Positions 41,594-52,990 of a stretch of DNA of 64,000 nt are shown piece by piece. This DNA is from Mycoplasmopsis cynos. Lineage in GTDB: Bacteria > Bacillota_I > Bacilli_A > Mycoplasmatales > Metamycoplasmataceae. Position numbers and translations under genes: made by a program. The stretch lies in assembly GCF_900660545.1 (NCBI RefSeq), contig NZ_LR214986.1, positions 434,001 through 498,000 on the forward strand. Reading direction: 5' to 3'. The notes below the pieces were generated by a model. That model saw nothing but the letters and a program-made list of their open reading frames with translations. It did not search any database and had not been told where the DNA came from. How positions within the stretch are numbered: the stretch's first letter is position 1; every line of letters starts with the position of its first letter.

Positions 41594-43456
41594 TTAATCT
41601 ATTTGATTTAAGTCAGAATTTTGCTTTTTTAAAATACTATAATATCTGCCTTTTGTTTTAATGAGTTGATTATGATTTCCCTGTTCTATGATTTCACCAT
41701 TTTCAATAACATAAATATTGTCACATTCTTTAATGGTACTTAAACGATGCGCAATAATAATTGCTGTGGTATTCAGAGTCAATTTATTCATAGATTTTTG
41801 TATTTCTTTTTCTGTCAGAGTGTCAACGTTTGATGTAGCTTCATCCATAATAATGATTTTAGGGTTTTTGTAGTTAATTCTTGCAATTGAAAGTAATTGT
41901 TTTTGACCTTGCGATAATGAATTTCCTGCATTAGATAAAAAGGTTTCAACACCCGCAGACATCTTTTCTAAATGGCGATCAAAGTTAGCACTTTTAACAG
42001 CATTTTCAACATCACTTTCATCCACATTATGTTCAACATTAATTGAACCATAAGTAATGTTATTTTTTATAGTGTCACTAAATAATTGAGTTTCTTGAAG
42101 TACATATCCTATCACTTGTCTTAGAGATTGTTTATTTATTTGTGTTAGATTAATGCCATCTAAATAAATATTTCCTTTTTCAATTTCATAAAAACCGCCA
42201 ATTAAATTAATAATAGTAGTTTTCCCAGCGCCTGTTGAACCAACTAACGCAATTTTTTGACCAGGTTTTATTTTAAAGTTAATATTTTTAAGTATATATT
42301 GGTCATCATATTTAAAATAAACATTTTCAAAAGATATTTCACCTTTTATTTGAATTTGATGCTTATAAAGGTCAGATTTTCAATATTTTATTCCTTTTGA
42401 GTCGACATATAAATAATATGAACCTTGATTTTTTTCTAAATCTTGGTCTAAAATATTAAATATTCTTTTTGTCCCAGCGATAGCTCTAAAAACATCATTT
42501 GCATTAATCATAATACTTGCAATAGGAAAAGAAAAACTTTTTGCGAACTGAGTAAATGATATTAATGTTCCTATTGTAAGACCGATCCCAGCTGAATTTC
42601 CTTTAATTATTAAAATAGCACCAAAAATGGTTACAATACCATATCCTAGTAATCCAATATTAAAAGCAAATGGATAAAAAACACCAGAAATAATATATGC
42701 TTTTTGACTTTTCTTTTGATAATCATTAGTTAATTTATTATGCAATTTAATAAGATGTGTTTTTTTGTTAAAAATGATATTTGTGTTAAATCCAGATAGA
42801 TTTTCTTCTAAAAAACCGGTTCATTTAGCATTTTGATTTCTTTCTTCACTAAAAACCTTTTTTGATTTTTTTGAAATTAAAAAAGAAGTTATAAATATTA
42901 AAATGATAAATATAAGTATTATGAATGTTAAATAAACATCTAAAACAAACATAATTACAATAGAAACGCTCAAAGATAATATTGCATTAATTATGTTTGG
43001 AATTACATCTCTGAAAAAGTTCTTTAAGGTTTCGATGTCAGAGTTAAATGTTGAAATAATTGTTCCTTTTAGTTCCTTATTTAAATAGCTCATTGGTAGA
43101 TTTTGAATTTTATAATAAAGTTCATCTTGAATAATTTTCATAGTTTTAAAAGTAGCTGAACTTAATAAAAAATTACCAAAAAATTTAAATAAAATGGATA
43201 TTAAAAACCACAAAGCCGATAAAACGATAACTAAATAAAAATAGTTATAATCGAAATCTTTAATACTTCTACTAATTAAAAAATCTTTTAAGACATAATC
43301 GACAATAATTTTACCAATAAACACTTGGTTATATAACATTCCGCCTGAAGCAAGCAAAAATAGTAAAACTCCAAAAATAACAGTAAATTTATTATTTCTC
43401 CATAAATATGAAAATATTCTTTTAAACACTATTATTGAATTATTTTTATTTTTCAT
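41594..43456 (-). CDS. ABC exporter half-transporter, catalytic partner (subunit B)
   Basis: A 620-aa type IV ABC half-transporter: six membrane segments in residues ~20-330, then a nucleotide-binding domain. The NBD has Walker A LVGSTGAGKTTIINL, Q-loop IGYVLQETQLF, signature LSQGQKQLLSIARI (LSQGQ instead of LSGGQ), Walker B IIIMDEATSNVDT with catalytic Glu, and H-loop IIAHRLSTIK. It pairs with the preceding gene (2-nt spacing): its intact Walker B/His and the partner's intact signature would form the active site. It is the last gene of the operon. The substrate is unknown. Confidence 0.9.
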
Positions 43457-43458
43457 AT

Positions 43459-45225
43459 TTATTCCTTTATGGTTTCATTTTGAGATAAATAGATTGTTTT
43501 ATAGGTATCATTTTGTAAAAGTAATTGTTCATGTGTTCCAATTTGAGTTATTTTTCCTTGTTCAATAATAGCGATCACATCGCAATCTTTAATCATAGAA
43601 ATTTTTTGAGAAATAATTATTTTAGTGCAGCTTTGAATATTTTTAATCGACGACTTTATTGAATTTTCAGTATCTAAATCAACTGCGCTTGTTGCGTCAT
43701 CTAAAAGCAAAAGTTCAGGATTTTTAATTAGAGCTCTTGCGATTGCAATTCTTTGACGTTGACCGCCAGAAAAATTCGCTCCTTTTGGTTCAATTTTAGC
43801 ATTAATATTTGATTCTAACGAAGTTACATAATCGTAAATATTGGCTTTTTTTAGAGCGTTTATAATTGCTTGATCAGAATTAGAATCATTAAATGATGTT
43901 AAATTGGTTTTGATGGTACCTTTAAATAAAATATTTTCTTGAAAAACTATTGAAATCTTATCTCTTAATTCTTCTAAATCATAGTTTTTAATGTCTATAT
44001 CATTAATCAAAATTCTTCCTTCAGTTGCATCATAAAATCTTGCTAAAAGATTAATAATAGTTGATTTTCCCGAACCGGTTTGTCCTAATATACCAAATGA
44101 AGTATTTTTATCAATTGTAAAATTAAGATTTTCTAGGATGTATTTTTTAGAATTTTGATATTTAAAAAATACATTTTGAAATTCAATTTTGTTAATATTA
44201 AAATCTTTTATCGCTTTAGAAGAATTCTTAATAGCACAATCGTAATTTAAAATTTCTTTAAGACGTTTAGCGCTTGGGTATGATACAAAAAGATTGAATC
44301 CAATTCCCAGAATTCCTAAAAATGAAGTTGTGATCATTCATATATATGTTCCAAACAAAACAATTACACTAATTTCTATTTTATTTTCTAAAACTTGATT
44401 TACACCAATTGTCCCTAATAAAATAAGAGACATAAAAATAATTGTCATAAAAAATGATTCACCTAATGAGTTGGCTAAAACAATTTTTAAGTTTGATTTA
44501 GAAAGTTTTTGTGTAAAGTCTTTAATAGTTTGATATTCTTTTTCCTCAGCAGAATTTGCTTTGATTGTTTTGATAGAATTAAGATTTTCCTGAAGTTTTT
44601 GATTAAAATTATCATTTAATTTAAAAAGTTTTTGGACAATTTTACGCACAAAATAAATAACAAAAGACATCACAACTAGAATTGGAATGGAAATCAAAAA
44701 TATATATGACAAAGTAGGAGAAGTTGTGATTGAGAAGAATAAAGCACTTCCAAAGGTAAAAATTGACCTAACTACTGAAACTACTATTAGAGAAAGTGTT
44801 CTTTCAAGATTTAGAACATCATTACTAATTCTATTTAAAATTGTTCCAACCCCGAAATTATTTAAATCTTGCGGCGAAAATTCTAAAATTTTAGCAAACA
44901 CTTTATTCTTAATATTCATTGAAAAATTAGTAGTAATTCTTGAAATTAGAAACACTTGTATAAAAAGCGAAATACAAATAATTATCCCAACAAACAAGAT
45001 CAAAAATCCGCCATATCTTAAAATCATAGTTTGTTTTTGACTGCTTGTTAAATTTTGGTATTCGTGTTTTTCATCAGCTACCAAATTTATGATACTTTGA
45101 ACATATTGCGGGCTTAAAACTTCAAGTGCTATTTGGATTGCGATTAAAATAATTGCAATTAATATTAATATTCGATTTCCTTTAAGAAAACTTAAAATAG
45201 AAATATTATTAGTTGTTTTTTTCAT
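43459..45225 (-). CDS. ABC exporter half-transporter, degenerate partner (subunit A)
   Basis: A 588-aa half-transporter with a membrane domain (residues ~15-320) and NBD. Walker A is GILGQTGSGKSTIIN, signature FSGGQRQRIAIARAL, Walker B LLLLDDATSAVD with Asp in place of the catalytic Glu, and the H-loop reads IIISQKISMIK with Gln in place of His. These are the hallmarks of the degenerate-site subunit in heterodimeric exporters of the LmrCD/BmrCD/TM287-288 kind. It starts 5 nt after the arsR stop and is followed 2 nt later by subunit B. Confidence 0.9.
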
Positions 45226-45230
45226 TTATA

Positions 45231-45593
45231 CTATATAGCTGTATGACCATCATTAACACAAATGCAATCATACATTTTTTCTTTATCAATTTCATAAATT
45301 ACTTCTAAAATTTTATGGTACTTTAATCGAAATTTTTCAGTCAAATAATAATATGAATTTAATCCAACTCTTTTATCATTAATAACTTGAGCTTTTTTTA
45401 GGTCATTTAAATGTTTTGAAACATTAGATTGTTTTTCATCTAAAACATTTACTAATGTTTGTACATCACATTCAATTTCATGACAAGTAAAAAGGTGCAT
45501 AATTATATTTTTCTTAACAGTTTTTGATAAAAATGATAAAGCTCCTTCAACTGAATATTCTCAATTATTTATTCCGTTGTGTTTAATGCTCAT
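45231..45593 (-). CDS. ArsR-family transcriptional regulator
   Basis: A 120-aa winged-helix regulator. The start at 45593 (MSIKHNGINNWEYS, one UGA Trp) has AGGAGGAAG upstream and overlaps the helicase stop by 11 nt. The recognition helix region is LDEKQSNVSKHLNDLKKAQVI, followed by the wing YYYLTEKF. Cysteines occur in FTCHEIECDV at the alpha-3 position used for metal binding in ArsR/CadC sensors and in a C-terminal YDCICVNDGH, so thiol or metal sensing is plausible. Its place between a helicase and an ABC exporter suggests it controls the operon. Confidence 0.85.
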
Positions 45594-48500
45594 CTTCTTC
45601 CTCCTCATTATCATAATTAAATCAAGTACTTGTTAATCCAAACTTATTTTCATATGTTTTAAACATAGGAGCTTCAATTTCAGTTGTTTTAGTTTCATCC
45701 GGATCGTTATTAAATAAATTTAAAAATTTTTGATCGATATCCTCATTTAAATTCTCTTTATGTTCTTGTTGAATATCTTCATTTTCTTCATTAGCGCTTT
45801 CATTTTGATCATCTAAAGTTAAGCTATGTTCTGGAATATGTGGTTCAGTTTCTTGGTTTAATTCATCATCATTATAAACAATGTCATTATTCTCATTTAA
45901 GATTTTAGATATCTCATCATGAACCATATTTTGATCAAAAGGTTCTTGTTCATCTTCAATTGTTACTTCATCATTTTTGGCTTCGTTAATTAGAGTAACA
46001 TTGTTTTGATCATCTACTTTATTTTCATTTGATAGAATATCATTTTCATAATTAAAATCAAAATATTCATATTCTTTATTGTTTTCTTGATATTGATCAT
46101 ATTTGTGATCAAATTCTTCTTCTTCTTCTTGTTGTTGTTCTTCGTTATCAAAAGATAAAAATACATCGAATTCTCTTGTGCTCATTTCTTTTTGTTCAAA
46201 TAATAACCCTTTTGCTTCTTTAATAAATTCATCATTTGCTTGCTCAGTTTTAACTCCAATCTCATTTTGAGCAATTTGATTATCAGAGTATTCAATATTA
46301 TTTTCAATTTCTAGTTGATTTAATTCACTAAATGAACTTAAATCTAATTCATCATTTAAAATTTCATCAGCAACATCATTTTCAACTTCAGCATATGTTT
46401 TATTCATCTCAGCTTCATTATCAAGGTTTTTTATAACATTGTTGCCTAAATATTCTTGTTGCATTAATATTTGTGATTGTTCATATTCTTGTTGATTATC
46501 TTCTTGTGTTTCATTTAGTGTTTCATCACTTGTGATTAGAGATTTTTTTACTGTATTTGTGTTAGAGAAACCAAAGCTAATATTATCAGTAATAATTGTT
46601 TCGTTAAAAGTGGTGGTATTGTTTTGTGTATTTGAATAATTAGTGCTTTGAGGATCTTTAAAGGTTGAAATAATATTTTTTTCTGCGTTTTCATGGATTT
46701 TATTTAATTCCGCAATGTTTTGATGTGATGTTTCTTTAAATTCATCTAAACTACTTTTATTCAAAATATATGTTGAAGTCGGGTGGTAATTTACCGCCTC
46801 ATCGTTTAAATTATTTTGCTTAAATCAACCGTTTAATCTATTTTGTATTTGCATTCATGAAATAGGATTGATTATTTGAACATCATAATTTTTAGATACT
46901 AAAAATCTAAATCTATCTCTAATAAGCATATATTTTTGAGTACTATTTTCATAATTGAATGTATCGAAAATGAAGCACTTATATGGTTTTTGGTTTTTAG
47001 TTATCACTAAGTCAATTTTTATGGAACCAACATTATATTCTTCAAATAGTTCATACTCTTTTTTGTTTGATATTGATGATTTAATTGAATCTAGCACAAA
47101 TTTTTTGAATCATTGTGAGTTTTCGTCAAAATCTAAGGTGCTTTGTTCATCACTTTTAACATATTTAAAAAGATTAAGATTATTATTTTGAATTTGTTTG
47201 TTAAATGAATCATAAACTTCACTTCTTTTTTGATCCGCTGGCTTTTCAAGAAATCTCAATCATTCTTTAAAAATTTTCATATCATCTGTATGATTTTCGC
47301 CTAAACTAATGTCACTTGACTTAATTGTTTTTATAACTATCATTTTTTCTTTTGCTCTAGAAATAGCAACATTTAAAGCATTTTTACCAGTAGGGCGGCA
47401 AATATATGTTGAAGATAACTTAGTGTTTTTATCATATGAAACAGTAGCAACCACAAGATCAGCTTCATCACCTTGAATATTTTCGATGTTTTTAATTAAA
47501 AGTTTTTTATCATTTATTGCTTCTTCAAGATCAGGATGATTATTTAGGATTAAATTGGTTAAATATTCACTTTGTGAAATATTAAACGCTAATAGAATAG
47601 TTTTTTTGTATTTATTGACATTTTCTTTTAAAATTTGAATTGCTTTATTTGCTTCTTCAATGTTTTTACTATCTTTTCAAATCCCATCAACTTCGTATAC
47701 TTCGATAGCATCTTCGAATGAATTGATATTAGCATCAACTACATCAAGTTGTGAATTATAAAAATATTTTGATGAAAATGACATTAAAGCAGCATGTTTA
47801 GAACGATAATTTTTATCAAGTAATATTTGTGTTACATTTAACGATGATGCATAGTCTAAAAGCGAATCTACTTTACCAAAAATAGTATCATCAGTGCTTC
47901 TAGAACCAAACCAATTACTTGGGCGCATTTGCTCTGGATCACCTGCTAAAATTTTTGTCTTAGCTAAATAAAGAATTGGAAGTCCTTTTTCAATAAAGAT
48001 TTGACTAGATTCATCTAAAATAGCATAATCTAACTCCTCTTTATCTCATGAAGCAAGATCAGTATCAGGAGTAGCTACAATAATTGGATAGATTATTTTG
48101 ATAATTTTCGCAAATTTTTTAACAAATCTATATGGTTCTAAGTTTTGAACCCTAACATGTTGAGCGAACTCTTGGTATTCTTTAATCTCATTTTCGTTCA
48201 TTTGAGTGAATTTATTATTAATTCTTTCGGCTATAATTTTATGAATAATTTTTTCATCAGAAATTTCCTGATGAAAATCGATTTCATTCGATAAATTAAT
48301 AATTTTTATCAATTCACTTATTAATTTTCCATTTTCTTCAGTACCTGAAATTTGATGAAAAAATCCTACAAGATTAGAAAAGTTCCCTTCAAAAAATGGA
48401 AAATAGTTTTTTATTTCTTCAGCTATTTTTTTAACTCTATGATACTTAGAAAAGAATCACATAAATCTAAGTTTATTTTCTTTCAATAAGCTTTTAGTAA

Positions 48501-49971
48501 TGTTTTCACTAGTTATTTTTTGTTGTGGGTACATAATATCAAATGGAAGATTAATTAAAAATTCACTATCATTAGCATAGTTTGGATTTTCTTTATATTT
48601 TGACAAGTAATAATATGCATATAAGATATTTTTGATATTCTTATGGTTTAATAATCCATCAACATTTTTAATATATTCTAATTCTTTTTGATTGATAATA
48701 GGAGTCCCATTACTAATGATTGGATTTTGAAAGTTTTCAAGTAAATCTAAATATTTTTTAATAGGTTCATAAAATAACTTTTTATTTACATTTTTAGATT
48801 TTAAAATAAATAAACAAAAATCTTGTAAGGAACCTAATCTATTTTTTATAACATTTAATGCCGCTTTTTTTTGTGATGCTACGATTGCAGTTTTATTATA
48901 AACTAAGATATTTGTTAATAAGTTAACAATGGTTTGTGACTTACCTGTACCTGGTGGACCTCATATTATAGTGTGTTGATTTAATGAAGAAATAATAGCT
49001 TTATCTTGAGAGAGATTAGAAGGAGTTATTTTGAAAATAGAAATTTCAGGATTATTTAAATATTTATTAATTCTATCCTTGTAAATATTTTTATTTATTT
49101 CGACTTTTATAATATTATCTATTTCATCTTTTTCAATGATTTCTTTCATTCTATTTCTTGAGTATCCACCAGACGGTTGGAAAATACCTAAAATAGTACC
49201 TGGATGAAATAAAATATTTTCATTATCAATCTCCGGTGAACCCTTAATTTCAAAATTTTCGAAGATTTTTTTTGGCAAACTAAAGAGATTTTCTCAATCA
49301 TTTTTAAGAATATTAACTAATTCAGAAATTCTATTTTCATTTAAATTAGAGTCTACATGAAGATTTAATCCATTATTTTTTAAAAAGAACATTATCTTTT
49401 CATTAATTTTTATATCACCTTCACTAGTTAAAAAAGGTTTTCCATTTTTAAACTTAATTTCCACTTCTTTAAAGAATAAAGGAGCATAAATAACTTTTTC
49501 ATCAATTCTTAAACTAATAAACATAAATCCAATATGTAGTGGTCAAATATTTGTCTCTTCAAGAATTGAGGTTGTATTTGAATTTAATAATTTTCACAAT
49601 GAAACGGAATTTTGAATTTTAAGCTCTATTAGGTTTACAATATTTCTTTTTATTGTTTCTAAGTCTAATTTACTTTCAACAATACGTTTTAAATTAAGTT
49701 TTCTAACATTTTTGTTATAAACTAGATTTTTAAGTTCTTCAATTGAATTTGTTTGCTTGATTAGATTCATATATTCTAATAATGTGCCATCAAGTAATGT
49801 AATCTCAAATTTTTCTTCATTAATAATTTTTTGATATTCTTCATCAGCTAACATATTTTTGATATCAAAAAAGTTTTTATTATCAATTTTAGTGAAGATT
49901 GAAGAATCATTAGGTTGTACATCCAGTAGATTATTTAGAATTGTTGTATATTTTTCATTGATTTGAGCCAT
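45583..49971 (-). CDS. SF1 helicase with degenerate nuclease domain and acidic tail
   Basis: A 1462-aa protein, one uninterrupted frame with UGA as Trp. Walker A is IIWGPPGTGKSQTIVNLL near residue 338, Walker B ILDESSQIFIEKG near 650, then ILAGDPEQMRPSNWF, YRSKHAAL and NVAISRAKEKM near 860. Residues ~970-1040 (GSIKIDLVITKNQKP, RDRFRFLVSKNYDVQIIN) resemble the nuclease-like domain of the 12-kb helicase, but the E-C-D-G region reads FIFDT. From about residue 1070 to the end there is a ~390-residue Glu/Asn/Gln/Asp-rich low-complexity tail (QQQEEEEE). The tail is in frame, not a separate gene. AAGGGG precedes the start; it follows the EIIB-like gene by 1 nt and overlaps arsR. Confidence 0.85.
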
Positions 49972-49972
49972 T

Positions 49973-50329
49973 TTATCCCCTTTTATTATTATTTAATGCT
50001 TGATATACAGAATTTGTATATACACCTAAAATGATGGAAATGGTAGAACTTTTGACAAATAATCCACTTACACCTTTTAATTTTTTTATTTTTTCTAAAT
50101 CAACCTTAGCAATATCTTTGATTTCTATATTTAACCTTGAAGGCTTAGAATCAATTACACGATAATTTTCAACTCCTAAATAACTATTTAGTGTACTAAT
50201 TTTAAATGGTAAATCATCGACTTGATAAATGGTATTTTTTTTATGTTCAATTTTTTTTCTTCATTTTATTCATATTAAACCAAAAGTTATAATACTTAAA
50301 AATATTACTTTAAACTTATTATTAATCAT
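49973..50329 (-). CDS. PTS EIIB-like protein without the phosphorylated cysteine
   Basis: A 118-aa protein seen only with UGA as Trp. An N-terminal membrane segment (residues ~7-24) is followed by a domain reading LNSYLGVENYRVIDSKPSRLNIEIKD and VDLEKIKKLKGVSGLF and ending VYTNSVYQALN. This follows the glucose-type PTS IIB layout (LGG.ENI..vdaC.TRLr...D...vd...lk.lGa.Gv). The C-x-T/S position, where the active-site Cys sits, reads S-K-P-S. Phosphotransfer is therefore unlikely; a structural or regulatory role is possible. Its stop lies 1 nt before the helicase start, so it is the first gene of that operon. Confidence 0.6.
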
Positions 50330-51145
50330 ATTTAAATGATACAATAAAATACATTTTTTTAAAACTTTAAAAGACACCTTTTTATAAAATATATTTTATA
50401 AAATATGCTAAATTAGTTTATATTTTTAATGTTTTACACCGCAATAAAAAAACAAATATTTTATAAAAAAACACACCCAAATTTTAAGGTATGGTTTTAA
50501 AAATTTAACTATTCTCATTAATTTAACAAATATTAAACAAATAAAACGGTTTTATTATCTATTTAATATTTCTATGATACTTTGTTTAATAATTTGCTAA
50601 AAGTAGTAATTATAACCAAGAAATAAAATTAAACTATTATCAGTTTTGAGTTTTATTTAAGCTTTAATAGTTTATATTTATTAGATTTTTTATTTATTAC
50701 TATAAAAGTATAGATTTTTATTTTTAAATTACAAGTAAATAAAATTTTTTAATATTTCAATGTTTTATAAATAAAGTCCTAAAAAACATTAAAATTTAGA
50801 TAGAAAACTGTGTTTTTGTTATTTTATTTATCAATGGATTAGATTTATTTTTATTATCTTTAAAATGCAAGGAATATAAAAATTTAAAAAGTATTATTTT
50901 TGAATAAATTGTGTAATCAAAAAGCAATAAGTTATACTTTTATCATTATGTAGTAATATCATTTGTCTTAAAATTTTTATTTTATATTTTCAATTTTGTC
51001 TACTAAGTGGATATAATTAAAATTTTTATTTTACAAAATTTATATTAAAGATTAACATTCAAAATCAATAAAAAATGTTTTAAAAGAAGAAAAAATGTAT
51101 AAAAAATATTTTGGATATTTTAATCATAGATGCATATGTTTTTGT
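50330..51145. other. 816-nt AT-rich intergenic region
   Basis: No gene, tRNA or conserved RNA is visible on either strand. It contains a perfect 24-nt AT palindrome (50380-50403). It separates the minus-strand helicase operon from the plus-strand degV and must hold the promoter of the former; none is clear. Confidence 0.6.
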
Positions 51146-51151
51146 TATAAT
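51146..51151 (+). promoter_or_regulatory. degV -10 element (leaderless type)
   Basis: TATAAT ends 7 nt before the degV ATG with no ribosome binding site between. Confidence 0.6.
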
Positions 51152-51158
51152 AACATTT

Positions 51159-52037
51159 ATGAGAAAGTTAGGAATAATAATAGATCCGTTTTCATGCTTA
51201 AATGAACAAAAAGCAAATGAATTGGGATATAAATTTTTACCATTACAGGTTGAAATTGATGGCAAAACATATTTAGATGGTACTGATGATAGATTAGAAA
51301 TTTTAAAAATGATTGACAAATCAGAAAGGGTTTTGAGCTCATTGCCGAAGTTAGAAACAATTCAAAGAGTTGTTAATGAAGCATCAAAAGAATATTCAGA
51401 TGTAATATATTTAGGTATTTCGTCAAATCTTTCGGGTACCGCAGGTGCAATTAGAACAATGGCAACTGAATTAGGGAACGTTTATATAATGGAAAATCAC
51501 CTTATTGGTGATCAAATCACTAGAACCGCTGAATATTTAAAAAATCTTTATGAAAATCATAATTATACTATTGATCAGTTATATGAAGAATTAAATTGAA
51601 TCAATGAATCTGTAATGAATTTAATAGTGCCTGAAAAAATCGATTATATGATAAAAGGTGGAAGGTTATCTGGTTTAAAAAAATTTGTATTAACAAAAAT
51701 TTCAATGCTACCAATTTTATCTTATGAAGAAGATGGTTCTGTGAAGCCAAAACATTTAAAACGTTCAGTTTCTAAAGCAGTTTCTAAAGCAATAGAAAGC
51801 ATTGTGGAATTTTGTCAATCAAAAGCTGAGCACATCGATAAAGATTCTAAACAAAAATTTGTTATAACATTTATCCATGGAATACATGAAGAAATTAATA
51901 ATATGATTTACCAAAATCAATATTTCAAGCCTACTTCTGAATTTTTAACTCCTTCTGTTATTGCTGTTCATACCGGACCAGAAGCGATTGCGTTGGGCGT
52001 TATGCCTGAATTAATTATTAACAATGAAAAAAAATAA
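51159..52037 (+). CDS. degV: DegV family fatty-acid-binding protein
   Basis: DegV (FakB-like) proteins bind a fatty acid that a FakA kinase then phosphorylates. The 292-aa protein has the family N-terminus KLGIIIDPFSCL, the VLSSLPKLETIQRV region where the ligand-contacting Ser/Thr occurs, the LGISSNLSGTAGAI motif near residue 88 and the C-terminal VIAVHTGPEAIALGV. The start at 51159 was chosen over an in-frame 51111 codon because the family begins with this strand and a -10 lies between. The 3' end overlaps the next gene by 14 nt. Confidence 0.93.
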
Positions 52038-52248
52038 TAGAAAAGAAAAAAATCCTGAACAACAATATACTAAATTAGTTAATAATATCATTTCTACTAA
52101 TGAAACATCAAATGAAGAAAAAAATACATATCATAAAAATAGTCTAATTTATGTATTTGCTATAATATCAATCTTAATAATTATTGCAATAACAGTGTTT
52201 TTATTTGTTTACCTTTTCAAAGATGGTGATAGTATAATTTTAAAATAA
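52024..52248 (+). CDS. small single-pass membrane protein
   Basis: A 74-aa protein: a charged Lys/Asn/Glu-rich first half and one strongly hydrophobic segment (IYVFAIISILIIIAITVFLFVYLF, residues ~43-66). It overlaps degV, so it is probably co-translated with it. No function can be given. Confidence 0.6.
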   Translation: MKKNNRKEKNPEQQYTKLVNNIISTNETSNEEKNTYHKNSLIYVFAIISILIIIAITVFLFVYLFKDGDSIILK

Positions 52249-52251
52249 ACA

Positions 52252-52280
52252 CTAGCGAAATTAATCGTTAGTGTTTTTTA
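52252..52280. terminator. bidirectional terminator between degV unit and prmC
   Basis: AACACTAGCGA / TCGTTAGTGTT stem (with G-T pairs) and T run; the right arm contains the prmC stop codon. Confidence 0.75.
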
Positions 52281-52990
52281 TAACTCATTTTCAAGATTCG
52301 ATCTCTCTGATTAATATCTTTAAAAATTTCAATGTTATACATTGTTTTTTGTTGATTTCATCATTCTAAATGTAATGGATTAATTTCAAAATAAATGATC
52401 CCGTTTTCTTTTAAATATTCCTGGGCATCAGCTAAAATTCTTTGATAAAAATATCGTCCATTGTTTTCAGCAAATAATGCTATATAAGGTTCATAAAGTA
52501 AAACAGATTTTGCAATTGGCTCATTTTGATCTAAATAAGGAGGATTAGACACAATTAAGTCAAACTTAATATTATTTAATTCTTGAAATAAATCACTTTG
52601 AATAATTGTTACATCTAGATTATTTTTTTTAGCATTTATATTGCATTCTTCAATTGCTTCGGGAGAAATATCAACTAAAAAAACATCTCAATTTGGACGA
52701 TGTTTTTTTAAAGCTAGGCCAATAAAACCTGATCCTGTGCATAAATCAAGTACTTTAAGGTTTTTACTTTTTGTATGATCGGATAAAATTTTTATAATCA
52801 ATTCTTCTGTTTCATAACGAGGAATTAAAACGTTTTTTGAAACATCAATAATGACATCTTGCATTTCAATATAACCAATAATTTTTTGAACTGGAACATG
52901 ATTTTTTAATAATTTAATTTCGTTTAGAGTTATAGTTTCTTTTAAACCATATCGTCTTTTTTCTAATAACAAATCTTTAATTTCGGGCAT
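52268..52990 (-). CDS. prmC: peptide chain release factor glutamine N5-methyltransferase
   Basis: PrmC (HemK) methylates the Gln of the GGQ motif in release factors. The 240-aa protein has PVQKIIGYIEMQDVIIDV, NVLIPRYETEELI, the SAM-binding VLDLCTGSGFIGLALKK near residue 80 and the catalytic VSNPPYL near residue 142. UGA Trp codons occur at HRPNW and in the tail. It starts on the last base of the prfA stop codon, so the enzyme and its substrate are encoded in one coupled unit. Confidence 0.95.

Noticed and set aside
45622-46764. Separate gene for an acidic Glu/Asn-rich protein
   Set aside because: No stop codon separates it from the helicase once UGA is read as Trp, and there is no ribosome binding site at its apparent start.
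50380-50403. AT palindrome as part of a replication origin
   Set aside because: No dnaA or dnaN nearby and no DnaA-box clusters; palindromes of A and T are expected by chance in such AT-rich DNA.
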